Assembly (NCBI GenBank): GCA_038043285.1
Contig: JBBTCJ010000186.1
Coordinates: 1-20,210, forward strand
Length of the DNA: 20,210 bases
Reading direction: 5' to 3'
Source: JBBTCJ01 sp038043285
Lineage (GTDB): Bacteria > Planctomycetota > Phycisphaerae > UBA1845
Shown here: positions 6,711-14,689 of the stretch, piece after piece
Layout of the letters: every line of letters begins with the position of its first letter
Numbering within the stretch: the stretch's first letter is position 1
The notes under the pieces: model-generated
Database searches by the model: none
What the model was told of the DNA's origin: nothing
The model's input: the letters and a program-made list of their open reading frames with translations, nothing else
Made by a program: the position numbers and the translations under genes

Positions 6711-7280
6711 ATGAGTCCGAAAAAGCCCTGCGTTTTTTTTTCGATCGTGGTCATCGGCATGACCTTGGCGTCGTGCGCGGAGCCGGCGCCCTCGCCGTTG
6801 GATTACACGGTTCGTCGGGCGACGGGTGTCGCGTCATCCCCGCTGCTGGAATCGGCCGAGATCGTGCTGACGCAGCTCGGATACCCTATCGCAAAGCGCG
6901 ATCCCGCCGCGGGTTGGCTGCTCTCCGAACCCGTCGAGGGTGAGGTCGGGGCGACGTCGAGCGGACATCGCGGTGGGTTGAGCAGCCGTCCGAGCGGGCG
7001 TCGAGTCGTCGACGTGCGCATCCAGGATGGCGACGGATTGAGCAAGGTCTTCTGCCGGGTCACGATCCAGGAGCAGACTTCGCGGGCGCACCAGATGTTC
7101 AGCTCGGCCTATGCGCGGGATGACGTGCCGAACGACACGGCCATCGACCGCGACGCGGCGACGACCAAGGAGCAAAACACGGTCTGGGAACCCGTCGGGC
7201 GGGACAAGTCCGCCGAGCGAATCATCGTCCAAGCCATCCTCGATCGAGCGGGCGTACCGGCATCCGCCGGCGGAGACTAA
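6711..7280 (+). CDS. Predicted lipoprotein of unknown function
   Basis: The protein is 189 aa. It has a lysine-bearing N-terminus, a hydrophobic stretch and the lipobox LASC with Cys22, predicting an outer-membrane or periplasm-facing lipoprotein. The mature part begins with a proline-rich linker and contains a small domain: a helix-like ESAEIVLTQLGYPIAKRD, then WLLSEPVEGEV, RRVVDVRIQDG and FCRVTIQEQTS. This resembles the alpha/beta sandwich seen in various small envelope lipoproteins whose residues fold into two halves. No family is named with confidence. A Ser/Gly/Arg-rich linker at about 84-98 splits the domain. The promoter geometry suggests a leaderless transcript. It is followed by the convergent thioesterase gene. 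Confidence 0.78.
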   Translation: MSPKKPCVFFSIVVIGMTLASCAEPAPSPLDYTVRRATGVASSPLLESAEIVLTQLGYPIAKRDPAAGWLLSEPVEGEVGATSSGHRGGLSSRPSGRRVVDVRIQDGDGLSKVFCRVTIQEQTSRAHQMFSSAYARDDVPNDTAIDRDAATTKEQNTVWEPVGRDKSAERIIVQAILDRAGVPASAGGD

Positions 7281-7387
7281 GACCCTCTGAGATCACCTTG
7301 CGAGCCGCCGTCAGATACCAGCGCCCTTACTCTCCATACACGGTGGTTGTAATTCGCGCGTGCGGACCGTGGCGAAGAGCAGCGACC

Positions 7388-7843
7388 CTACGTAGCGCGC
7401 CGGGGAGCGCCGTCGTGGCCGGCGGGGAGGCGCTCGGCTTCGGTGGACCAGAGTTCCTCGGGCATCATCTTGGGTTTGCCCTCGCGGTCCACGCAAGCCA
7501 GCGTGCTGGTTCCTTCGGTGGCGACGACGCCCTTGTTGGTGATGCGGTAGCTGTGATCGACGCGGGTTCGGGTGATACGCTCGACGCGGCAGATGACGAT
7601 GACGTTGTCGTCATAGCGGATCGGGGCGAGGTACTTGATGGCGGCCTTGTAAACGACGAACAAAGTTCCATCGGCCTCCATGTCCCGGTAGCGGAAGCCG
7701 TTGCGGCGAAGAAGTTCGGTGCGGACGTGCTCGAAGTATTCCCAGTAGCGGGCGTGGTGCAGCAGGCCCATGCCGTCGCACTCGGCGTAGCGGACGCGGA
7801 ACTCGCAGGAGATCGAATCGCCCGGTCGGGGCACGGTTCGCAT
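7388..7843 (-). CDS. Acyl-CoA thioesterase of the hotdog fold (YbgC / 4-hydroxybenzoyl-CoA thioesterase type)
   Basis: The protein is 151 aa, a usual length for the family, and probably hydrolyses acyl-CoA thioesters in the cytosol. The signature FRVRYAECDGMGLLHHARYWEYFE (about 15-38) contains the catalytic Asp23, with His30 in the usual H.A.Y..WFE region. A second strand block YLAPIRYDDNVIV (71-83) and RTRVDHSYRI (92-101) complete the hotdog pattern. The position usually occupied by Thr in RYAETD is Cys here, a common variant. The ATG at 7843 is preceded by GGTGGG with almost no spacing, so translation initiation is not well explained. The opposite strand starts guaB 156 nt away, making a divergent pair. 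The physiological substrate cannot be told from sequence; Tol-Pal-linked YbgC genes are not adjacent. Confidence 0.9.
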   Translation of the reverse strand: MRTVPRPGDSISCEFRVRYAECDGMGLLHHARYWEYFEHVRTELLRRNGFRYRDMEADGTLFVVYKAAIKYLAPIRYDDNVIVICRVERITRTRVDHSYRITNKGVVATEGTSTLACVDREGKPKMMPEELWSTEAERLPAGHDGAPRRAT

Positions 7844-7932
7844 CCCACCATCGTTTCCGATCCAGTCCCGGCGTCAAGCATCAAGCCCCGCTCCGCCGTC
7901 CGGTGTGCGGCAGGACGAAATCAGAGCGTCTC

Positions 7933-7961
7933 TTGACGGAACGCGCATCTTCGCTTACCAA
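7933..7961 (+). promoter_or_regulatory. Possible guaB promoter
   Basis: A -35 TTGACG (7933-7938), a 17-nt spacer and a weak -10 TACCAA (7956-7961) are present. The start site would be near 7968. This fits translation from the ATG at 8000 and would rule out the in-frame ATG at 7961, which lies in the -10 region. Confidence 0.4.
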
Positions 7962-7999
7962 TGATCCCCAGGTATCCTCGTACGGGAGGCGCCCGGTAC

Positions 8000-9496
8000 A
8001 TGCAACCTGCATTCACACCTGCGTCTTGCGTGCCCTCGACCATCCCCGACGCGCTGACCTTCGATGACGTGCTGCTGATTCCGCAGCGGTCGTCGGTCCT
8101 TCCGGACGCCCTCGACGTCAGCACGCGATTGACGCGGAACATCACCCTGAACGTCCCGTTGGTCTCTGCGGCGATGGACACGGTGACCGAATCGCGGATG
8201 GCCATCGGACTCGCCCAGGAGGGCGGTGTCGGGATCATTCACAAGAACTTGTCGATCGAGTCTCAGTGCCGCGAAGTGCACAAGGTCAAGCGTTCGGAAA
8301 GCGGGGTGATCCTCGACCCCGTGGCTCTCGGCCCGGACGAGCCGGTCGCCAAGGCCAAAGAGGTCATGTCGCTGCAGAACATCTCCGGCGTGCCGATCGT
8401 CGATGACGGTCATCGCCTTGTGGGCATCATCACCCGGCGGGACATGAAGTTCCTGGAGCGCGAGAACCTCAAGATCCGCGACGTGATGAGTGCGAAGAAC
8501 CTGGTGACAGGCCCGCCGCACACGACGTTGGAGGAGGCCTCGGAGATCCTCAACAAGGCCAAGGTCGAGAAGCTGCTGCTGATAGACAAGCAAGGGCGGC
8601 TGGCGGGCCTGATTACCATGCGCGACATCGAACGGAGCCGGCGCTTTCCGACCAGTTGCAAGGACGCTCGTGGTCGGCTTCGGGTGGGAGCAGCGGTCGG
8701 CGTGCTTGAATACGATCGCGTCGAGGCATTGATCGCCGCCGGCGTGGACGTGGTGGTGGTGGATACGGCCCACGGACACAGCGACAACGTCATTGAGACG
8801 GTGAAGGAGCTGCGTAAACGGCACAAGATCGAGCTTATCGCAGGCAACATCGCCACGACGGAGGCGGCGAAGGACTTGATCGACGCCGGCTGCGACGGCG
8901 TCAAGGTCGGCATCGGCCCGGGGAGCATTTGCACGACGCGCGTCGTGTCGGGCGTCGGCGTGCCGCAGTTGACCGCGGTGATGAACGTCGCCAAGGCGGC
9001 GCAGGCCGCGGGCGTACCGCTGATTGCCGACGGAGGCGTTCGTCATTCGGGCGACATCGTCAAGGCGCTCGCCGCCGGGGCGAACTCGGTCATGCTAGGC
9101 TCGTTGTTCGCGGGATTGGAGGAGTCGCCTGGCGAGACGGTGACGTGGAAGGGGCGGCGGTTCAAGGAGTATCGGGGCATGGGCTCCCTGGGGGCGATGG
9201 TGAAAGGCTCGGCCGAACGATACAGTCAATCGGCGGAGATGCCCCAAGGCAAGCTGGTGCCCGAGGGCATTGAGGGCCGCGTGCCGTATCGCGGGCCTTT
9301 GGCCGACTTCGTTTATCAACTGGTGGGCGGGCTTCGCGCCGGGATGGGGTATTGTGGCGCGAGCACCGTCGAGGAGCTGCGCCGGCGGGCGAGGTTCTGC
9401 CGGGTCAGCACCGCCGGCGTCGCCGAGTCGCACCCGCACGACGTCGTGATTACCAAGGAAGCGCCCAATTATGCGTTGGATTACCGATCGGAATAG
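8000..9496 (+). CDS. guaB: Inosine-5'-monophosphate dehydrogenase
   Basis: The enzyme oxidises IMP to XMP with NAD+, the committed step of GMP synthesis, in the cytosol. It is 498 aa, close to the usual 485-500. The barrel opens with ALTFDDVLLIPQ (18-29). A CBS-domain pair (about 112-222) is inserted, with SLQNISGVPIVDDGHRLVG and KVEKLLLIDKQGRLAGLIT. The catalytic loop GIGPGSICTTR carries Cys311. IMP-binding GG.RHSGDIVKALAAGA and MLGS follow, then the flap block YRGMGSLGAM (391-400) and the EGRVPYRG motif (425-432). GGGAGG at 7984-7989 lies 10 nt before the ATG at 8000, so this start was preferred over the ATG at 7961. The lipoprotein gene follows after 19 nt and may be cotranscribed. guaA lies 1.8 kb downstream on the same strand. 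Confidence 0.97.
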   Translation: MQPAFTPASCVPSTIPDALTFDDVLLIPQRSSVLPDALDVSTRLTRNITLNVPLVSAAMDTVTESRMAIGLAQEGGVGIIHKNLSIESQCREVHKVKRSESGVILDPVALGPDEPVAKAKEVMSLQNISGVPIVDDGHRLVGIITRRDMKFLERENLKIRDVMSAKNLVTGPPHTTLEEASEILNKAKVEKLLLIDKQGRLAGLITMRDIERSRRFPTSCKDARGRLRVGAAVGVLEYDRVEALIAAGVDVVVVDTAHGHSDNVIETVKELRKRHKIELIAGNIATTEAAKDLIDAGCDGVKVGIGPGSICTTRVVSGVGVPQLTAVMNVAKAAQAAGVPLIADGGVRHSGDIVKALAAGANSVMLGSLFAGLEESPGETVTWKGRRFKEYRGMGSLGAMVKGSAERYSQSAEMPQGKLVPEGIEGRVPYRGPLADFVYQLVGGLRAGMGYCGASTVEELRRRARFCRVSTAGVAESHPHDVVITKEAPNYALDYRSE

Positions 9497-9515
9497 CCAC
9501 CAGGAGCAGCAGTCG

Positions 9516-10109
9516 ATGATCGAGGCACGTTTGCCGTCATACTTCTTGTTGTGGTCCAGGCTTCGGGGTTGGGTTAAAGCGATCGTCCGGTCTTCCGCCG
9601 GCATCCGTTTCATGGCTGCGGTTTTGGCCATGACGTTGCTCGGCGGCTGTCAGTTGATAGCGAACCCGTTTGTCGACGAGCTGGTCGGCGCGCCGGCGGT
9701 CACCACGCCGTCCGCCGACGGCGTACGAGCGTCAGGCAAGCCGTTGCATCTGCCTCAGCCGATCGGCGAGGTGAAGCAGGTGGCCGCCAAGGACGGGACG
9801 GTGACGCACCTCCCGTTATTCTTCGAGGATGCCTCAGAGGAATCGGGCAGCGAGGACGGCAAGTTTGCCTGGACCATCGAGGACTATTTCCAAATGACGA
9901 CCTGGCGGGGACGGTTCGCGCTTAATTTCGTCCTCTTTCCGATCAGCGCCGTGGTCACGCCGCCGTGGATGGCCATGGAGAGCGACGGTGCGGCCAGTCG
10001 GCGGATCCTTTGGGCCGACCATGATGCCGCACCCGCGGTCCGGGCACATGGTGCGGGAGACACTCTACCCGAACCGGCGAAAGAGCACGCGGCGGACGGG
10101 GCGTCTTGA
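9516..10109 (+). CDS. Predicted lipoprotein, planctomycete-type conserved protein
   Basis: The protein is 197 aa from the ATG at 9516, which has AGGAG (9502-9506) 9 nt upstream. An alternative start at 9612 would give a more typical signal peptide (MAAVLAMTLLGGC). Either way LLGGC is a good lipobox, so lipidation is likely. The 32-residue lead from the first start is basic and partly hydrophobic. The mature protein has a low-complexity N-terminal part. A conserved block follows, TTWRGRFALNFVLFPISAVVTPPW (about 128-151), which is the only recognisable element and which I associate with small planctomycete proteins of unknown role. The C-terminus is Ala/Glu/His-rich and probably disordered. It sits between guaB and a zinc-ribbon membrane protein, all on one strand with short gaps, so an operon is plausible. 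Confidence 0.75.
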   Translation: MIEARLPSYFLLWSRLRGWVKAIVRSSAGIRFMAAVLAMTLLGGCQLIANPFVDELVGAPAVTTPSADGVRASGKPLHLPQPIGEVKQVAAKDGTVTHLPLFFEDASEESGSEDGKFAWTIEDYFQMTTWRGRFALNFVLFPISAVVTPPWMAMESDGAASRRILWADHDAAPAVRAHGAGDTLPEPAKEHAADGAS

Positions 10110-10141
10110 GCATCCTTCGACGTCCAGGGCGGTGAGCGGCG

Positions 10142-11113
10142 GTGGAGCAACGGTTCGGATGCCAGCCGACGGAAGACCCTCACAGCGAACGCTGCCCCGC
10201 GTGCGGTCAGCCGCAGGACCAGCCGTCCCTCAGAGTTTGCAGCCTCTGCGGATTTCGATTCCCCGATCTGCGTGCCACCAGCGATGACACGACTCTTTAC
10301 GCCGAGTCATTTGCGGCCGGCGCCCCGCGGTTTTGGTCGATGGCCAGGTGGGTTTGGTTCGCCGGGACGGGGCGGCTGACTCACCTCGGGTTGATGCGCG
10401 AGTCGCCGGCCTCGCGACGTTTCGCGTCCGTCATCCTTCTGATTTTGGTCTTCGGCATGGGTTTGCTCCAGGCGGGGCATGTTGGGTGGCAGCGAGTCCG
10501 CGGAGCCTCGGGCGGCGAACTTCCCGCAGTGAGGCCTCACGGTCAAGGATGGTTTCGGGTGTATCGCGGAGGTGATTCGTCGCTGGCGGATTCGGCGAAG
10601 CACCAGCGGATCGAACTCTGGTGGAATCCGGCGCAGGCGATCGTCGCGGGAGCGGCCGGACTCGTCGGCGCCATCATCGCGTGCGGCGTGGCGCGGGCGC
10701 TCATTGGAGCCGGAGTAGAGCAGTCCCACCGGCGACCCTTTCGTGGCGAGCAGCGAATGACTGCGGCGTTGTCTTACAGCACGGCCTGGGCATTGTTTGC
10801 GATCGCCGGTATTTTCGTCTTGTACCTGCAACGGGCGGCCTGGATCAAGGAGGCGGTCGGAGGGGGCACGGTTCGACCGGAAGCGGTCTTCCTGGTGCTT
10901 GGCGGGACGCTGGTGGGGTTCGCCGCCGCGATGTGGTGGTTTTTCCTCCTGAGACTTGGCGCCACCGCGCCGGCGGAGACACGCGGTCGCGTGACCGCGT
11001 TCGCCACGTTGGGAGCGCCGATGTTGGTCGTTGCGGCGGCTGCGACGTGGTGGTTTGGCACGGAGGCCTTCAACGCCTGGATGATCCGCGCCATGCGGCT
11101 GGGTTTCGAGTAG
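10142..11113 (+). CDS. Membrane protein with an N-terminal zinc ribbon
   Basis: The protein is 323 aa. Residues 18-36 form a zinc ribbon, CPACGQ...CSLCGF, on a short cytosolic N-terminus. About five hydrophobic segments follow, near 93-112, 163-192, 209-230, 248-272 and 286-306. A hydrophilic loop of about 50 residues lies between the first two. The TM region shows no family that I can name; Gly/Ala-rich TM segments and a WWFFLLRLG motif (about 265-273) resemble small-membrane-domain proteins common in planctomycetes. Start is GTG at 10142 with GGTGAG (10131-10136) 5 nt upstream; no better start exists in frame. It begins 32 nt after the lipoprotein stop codon, so the two are likely cotranscribed. 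guaA starts 139 nt downstream. Confidence 0.75.
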   Translation: MEQRFGCQPTEDPHSERCPACGQPQDQPSLRVCSLCGFRFPDLRATSDDTTLYAESFAAGAPRFWSMARWVWFAGTGRLTHLGLMRESPASRRFASVILLILVFGMGLLQAGHVGWQRVRGASGGELPAVRPHGQGWFRVYRGGDSSLADSAKHQRIELWWNPAQAIVAGAAGLVGAIIACGVARALIGAGVEQSHRRPFRGEQRMTAALSYSTAWALFAIAGIFVLYLQRAAWIKEAVGGGTVRPEAVFLVLGGTLVGFAAAMWWFFLLRLGATAPAETRGRVTAFATLGAPMLVVAAAATWWFGTEAFNAWMIRAMRLGFE

Positions 11114-11252
11114 CGGGTCGTCGGGGCGAGGGCAGCGGCCGCATCAGGGCCGTTCCCTCACGGACGCGGTTCGGGAATGACCTTGGATCCGTTGTGGGAG
11201 GCCGAATTGGCCGGGCGATCGCCGGCGGCGCGACCGGGCTTGATTGAGGTTG

Positions 11253-12821
11253 ATGAAGAGAACAATGAACAGCAATCTTGCGACCATCGTCGTCGTGGAC
11301 TTCGGCGCTCAATACGTCCAGCTCATCGCGCGCCGCGTGCGGGAGAACCACGTCCACAGCGTGATCGTCGGCCCCAACGTCACCACGGAGGAACTGAAGA
11401 GCCTGCACGCGGTGGGGATCATCTTTTCTGGAGGACCGCTGAGCGTCTATGAGGACGGCGCTCCGATCTGCGGGCGAGAACTGATGGACATGGGTCTGCC
11501 GATCCTGGGCATCTGCTACGGCCTGCAACTCGGATGCCATTTGCTCGGCGGCGAGGTGAAACCGGCGAACGCGCGAGAATTCGGGCGAACGGACATCGAA
11601 GTCGTTGGCGACGACGCGCTTCTTGCTCACGTCCCGCGGCACTCTCACGCGTGGATGAGCCACGGAGATATCGTCCGAGAATTGCCCGGCGATTTCGTCC
11701 CGCTCGCCAGGACACAGCACTGTCCGGTTGCCGCGGCGAAACACCGCTCGCGTCCCTTCTGGGGCGTCCAGTTTCACCCGGAAGTCACTCATACCCCCTT
11801 CGGGGCACAGCTCATTCGCAATTTTGTCCATGATATCTGCGGGTGCTCGGGCAACTGGCAGGTCAGCGGCATCATTCAGCAAGCAGTCGAAGGCATTCGC
11901 CATCGTGTCGGCGCGACGGACCGGGTCATCTGCGGCTTGTCCGGCGGCGTGGACAGCAGTGTCACGGCCGCCCTCATTCACCAGGCGATCGGCGAGCGAC
12001 TAACGTGCATTTTTGTGGATAACGGCCTCATGCGAAGCCGCGAGGCGGACCTTGTGGAATCCACCTTCCGCCGCCATTTCCATATTGACCTTCACGTCGT
12101 CGATGCGGCCGATCGGTTCTTGACCAGGCTGGAGGGCGTGTCCGACCCGCAGCAGAAGCGGATCATCATCGGTCACGAGTTCATCGAAGTGTTCAAGGCC
12201 GAGGCACAACGCATTCAAGGCGCCAGGTTCCTCGCCCAGGGAACGCTGTACCCTGACGTCATCGAGTCGGGGCACGGCCTGGGTGGAAAGACAGCGAACA
12301 TCAAACTGCATCACAACGTCGGCGGCCTGCCGGAGCAACTGGGCTTCGAGTTGATCGAGCCCTTGCGCGACTTGTTCAAGGACGAGGTCCGCCGCGTGGG
12401 TGAACACCTGGGCTTGCCGGAGGAACTGGTCTGGCGGCATCCTTTTCCCGGACCGGGTCTGGCGGTCCGGATCATCGGTCCGGTGACCCGCGATCGCCTG
12501 GAGCTTGTCCGCGCGGCGGACGACGTCATTTTGGAGGAGATTCGGGCGGCGGGTTGGTACAACAAGATCGCCCAGGCCTTCGGCGTGCTCGTGCCGGTTT
12601 CGACCGTCGGCGTCATGGGCGACGGCCGCACGCACGCCGGTCAGAACGTCGTCGCTGTGCGCTTTGTCGAAAGCACGGACTTCATGACCGCCGATTGGGT
12701 TCGCATCGACCAGGAGATTCTCGCCCGCATCTCCAGCCGGATCACCAATGAGATCCGTGGCATCAACCGAGTGGTCTACGATATTTCCTCCAAGCCTCCG
12801 GCCACGATTGAGTGGGAATAG
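11253..12821 (+). CDS. guaA: GMP synthase (glutamine-hydrolysing)
   Basis: The enzyme converts XMP to GMP using ATP and glutamine, directly after IMP dehydrogenase. It is 522 aa, typical for the single-chain enzyme. The N-terminal class I glutamine amidotransferase domain (about 11-195) has GICYGLQLG with nucleophile Cys88 and FHPEVTHTPFG with His175 and Glu177. The ATP pyrophosphatase domain has the P-loop SGGVDSS (230-236) and FVDNGLMR. The C-terminal dimerisation domain ends in the family-typical PPATIEWE. The start is uncertain: ATG 11253 and ATG 11265 are both in frame and each has only a weak purine stretch 3-4 nt upstream. A TTG at 11244 is also possible. The conserved domain begins right after, so function is unaffected. 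Confidence 0.97.
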   Translation: MKRTMNSNLATIVVVDFGAQYVQLIARRVRENHVHSVIVGPNVTTEELKSLHAVGIIFSGGPLSVYEDGAPICGRELMDMGLPILGICYGLQLGCHLLGGEVKPANAREFGRTDIEVVGDDALLAHVPRHSHAWMSHGDIVRELPGDFVPLARTQHCPVAAAKHRSRPFWGVQFHPEVTHTPFGAQLIRNFVHDICGCSGNWQVSGIIQQAVEGIRHRVGATDRVICGLSGGVDSSVTAALIHQAIGERLTCIFVDNGLMRSREADLVESTFRRHFHIDLHVVDAADRFLTRLEGVSDPQQKRIIIGHEFIEVFKAEAQRIQGARFLAQGTLYPDVIESGHGLGGKTANIKLHHNVGGLPEQLGFELIEPLRDLFKDEVRRVGEHLGLPEELVWRHPFPGPGLAVRIIGPVTRDRLELVRAADDVILEEIRAAGWYNKIAQAFGVLVPVSTVGVMGDGRTHAGQNVVAVRFVESTDFMTADWVRIDQEILARISSRITNEIRGINRVVYDISSKPPATIEWE

Positions 12822-13068
12822 ATGGCCGTCGAGGTTTTCGACCGGAAGCCCGCAACCGCAAGAATGATCCGGGGCAAGGCGTGAGATTCCGACCGCGCGG
12901 ATATCCGCTGGTGGGCCCCCCGCCTCGGCGCCGGCGGCAAGTCTGACGCTCGCCCAACGGAAAACCTATGCCATAGAACTTTGCGCACGCTTGCATGGGG
13001 GGCGTGCGCGGAGCGAGCGCCTGCGCCGTGGGGCTGCAGAGCTGCATGTTGCACCCGCTCACCCTGCC

Positions 13069-13092
13069 CTCTCCCCCGAGGACGGGGGAGAG
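13069..13092. repeat. Hairpin repeat of the CTCTCCCC...GGGGAGAG kind
   Basis: A perfect 10-bp stem, ctctcccccg (13069-13078) with cgggggagag (13083-13092), closes a 4-nt loop. Sequences of this design are common intergenic repeats in GC-rich genomes. No T-run follows, so it is unlikely to be a terminator. Confidence 0.55.
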
Positions 13093-13118
13093 AGGATTGC
13101 CGATTGCCGATCAGAGTT

Positions 13119-13155
13119 GTCCCCCAACCCTTCGCAGCGCGAAGGATGGGGCACC
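13119..13155. repeat. Palindromic intergenic repeat, copy A
   Basis: GTCCCCCAACCCTTCGC, then agc, then GCGAAGGATGGGGCACC. The central stem CCTTCGC/GCGAAGG is perfect and the outer arms pair with small irregularities. The same element occurs inverted at 18124-18157 and in the same orientation at 18198-18233. Confidence 0.65.
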
Positions 13156-13209
13156 GGCGCGAAAGGCTCTGCTCCCTCGCGGCCGCGGCTCCGATCGGGC
13201 GTGCTCATC

Positions 13210-13239
13210 CTGCCGAACACGCCTGCGGGCGACTACAAT
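13210..13239 (+). promoter_or_regulatory. -10 element placed for a leaderless uvrC mRNA
   Basis: TACAAT (13234-13239) ends 8 nt before the uvrC ATG at 13248, so transcription should start at or next to the start codon. The -35 is weak: CTGCCG with an 18-nt spacer or TGCCGA with 17. No Shine-Dalgarno sequence is present. Confidence 0.42.
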
Positions 13240-13247
13240 ACCTCAGC

Positions 13248-14630
13248 ATGACCGAGCCGAAGCTTGAAGAAATCCGCAAGCTGATTTCCGGGTTCCCCAA
13301 GTCGCCCGGCGTCTACCTCATGAAGGACCGCGAGGGCCGAGTCCTCTACGTAGGCAAGGCCAAGGATCTCCGCGCGCGAGCGTCCAGCTACTTCCAGCCC
13401 TCGGCGGACCTGTTGGCCACCCGCGGCCCGGACATCTGCCGCATGATCGAGAAGGTCGAGGACATCGACTTCCTGGAATGCGAAAGCGAAGTCGACGCGA
13501 TCATCCGCGAATCCCGGCTGATCAAGGACATCCAGCCGCCGCACAACGCCATGTTGAAGGACGGCAAGACGTTTCCGTACATCGAGATCACCACGGGTGA
13601 CGACTTCCCCGGCGTCTACGTCACGCGGACGCCGCGGCTCAAGGGCAGCAAGCTTTTCGGGCCGTTCCTCGCGGCGAGCGCCGTCCGCGACGCCATGAAC
13701 GCACTGCAGAAAGTCTTCAAGTTCCGTACCTGCGAGCTGGACATCCTCGCGGACGACGAATCGCGCAGATTTTTCCGCCCCTGCCTGCTTCACGCGATCC
13801 ATCAGTGTACCGCCCCATGCGCGGCGCTCATCAGCAAGGAGGAGTATCGAAAAGACGTCGATCGCCTCAAGAAGTTCCTGGCCAGCAAACGCACGGCGCT
13901 GATTCGGGAGATGAAGACGGAGATGGAGAAGGCCTCCAAGTCACAACGGTTCGAGGAGGCGGCGGTGCTGCGCGATCGGCTGAAGGCGATTGAGTCATTG
14001 TCACTGTCCGGTGACGCCAGCGAGGACGTTCAGCCGGAAGTGTTCTATGTCGATCCGCGCGATGGTTTGGAGAAGCTTGGGGGATTGTTGGGGTTGGAGG
14101 CGCCGCCGCGGTGCATGGAGTGCATCGACATCGCGCACCTTCAGGGTGAAGCGATGGTTGGTTCGCTGGTCTGCTTCATCGACGGGCGACCGTTCAAGAA
14201 TGCGTACCGGCGCTTTCGCATCAAGACGGTCGAGGGCATCGACGACTACGCGGCCATCCGCGAGGTCATCACCCGCCGTTATCGCCACGCGGCGGACGGG
14301 GAGGGGTTGTACCCCGACGTGATTCTTATCGACGGGGGGCTGGGACAATTGCATGCGGGAATGGCCGCGTTCGGCGACATGAACGTCCGCCCGCCGATGG
14401 TTATTTCTCTGGCGAAACGCGAAGAGGAAATCTACATTCAGGCTCAGTCCGCTCCGGTTCGCCTCGCCCGCAACAACCCAGCGCTTCGGGTCCTGCAACA
14501 GATGCGCGACGAAGCCCACCGCTTCGCCCAGCACTATCACCACACGCTTCGCCGAAAAGGAGCGTTCGACGAGGACGATCGCGGCGTTCCCGCCCGACGC
14601 GGCAAGAAACCGATACCCAAGAGCAAATAG
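13248..14630 (+). CDS. uvrC: UvrC excinuclease subunit, short form without the C-terminal helix-hairpin-helix domain
   Basis: UvrC makes both incisions around bulky DNA lesions in the UvrABC repair system. The protein is 460 aa, while UvrC is usually about 600. The GIY-YIG nuclease is at about 18-98 (GVYLMKDREGRVLYVGKAKDLRAR). Four cysteines (162, 179, 187, 191) match the Fe-S ligand pattern RTC...RPCL...C.APC. The UVR motif that contacts UvrB is at about 215-250. The RNase H-like nuclease keeps Asp294 (ECIDIAHLQGE), Asp333 (DDYAAI), Asp362 (LIDGGLGQL) and His424 (DEAHRFA). After HTLRRKGAF the chain ends in a basic tail, and the usual tandem HhH region is missing. The next 59 nt to the malic enzyme gene cannot encode it, so a simple frameshift is excluded. 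ATG 13248 gives the expected N-terminus. Confidence 0.93.
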   Translation: MTEPKLEEIRKLISGFPKSPGVYLMKDREGRVLYVGKAKDLRARASSYFQPSADLLATRGPDICRMIEKVEDIDFLECESEVDAIIRESRLIKDIQPPHNAMLKDGKTFPYIEITTGDDFPGVYVTRTPRLKGSKLFGPFLAASAVRDAMNALQKVFKFRTCELDILADDESRRFFRPCLLHAIHQCTAPCAALISKEEYRKDVDRLKKFLASKRTALIREMKTEMEKASKSQRFEEAAVLRDRLKAIESLSLSGDASEDVQPEVFYVDPRDGLEKLGGLLGLEAPPRCMECIDIAHLQGEAMVGSLVCFIDGRPFKNAYRRFRIKTVEGIDDYAAIREVITRRYRHAADGEGLYPDVILIDGGLGQLHAGMAAFGDMNVRPPMVISLAKREEEIYIQAQSAPVRLARNNPALRVLQQMRDEAHRFAQHYHHTLRRKGAFDEDDRGVPARRGKKPIPKSK

Positions 14631-14689
14631 CGTAGTGACTCACAAGAAGTGCTCATGATGAACTGGCATTTCGGGTTCGATCAGCGCAT

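Larger units (their letters stand above)
12822..13247. other. Non-coding gap between guaA and uvrC carrying hairpin repeats
   Basis: This 426-nt stretch has no convincing gene. One reading frame runs through it into uvrC, but the peptide is Arg/Cys-rich and unlike UvrC. It contains an 8-bp hairpin gcgcacgc/gcgtgcgc (12983-13009), a ctctcccccg/cgggggagag hairpin (13069-13092), two short copies of gattgcc (about 13096-13109) and a palindromic repeat (13119-13155). Confidence 0.7.

Noticed and set aside
7298..7936. A 212-codon plus-strand frame over the thioesterase
   Set aside because: The hotdog motifs with catalytic Asp are on the minus strand. The plus-strand peptide has no recognisable feature.
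12983..13009. gcgcacgc/gcgtgcgc hairpin as a guaA terminator
   Set aside because: The stem is good, but it lies 160 nt after the stop codon and there is no T-run on either strand.
12981..13247. N-terminal extension of uvrC by 89 codons
   Set aside because: The peptide is Arg/Cys/Ala-rich, runs through two hairpin repeats and is unlike UvrC. The ATG at 13248 gives the family N-terminus and has a -10 box just upstream.
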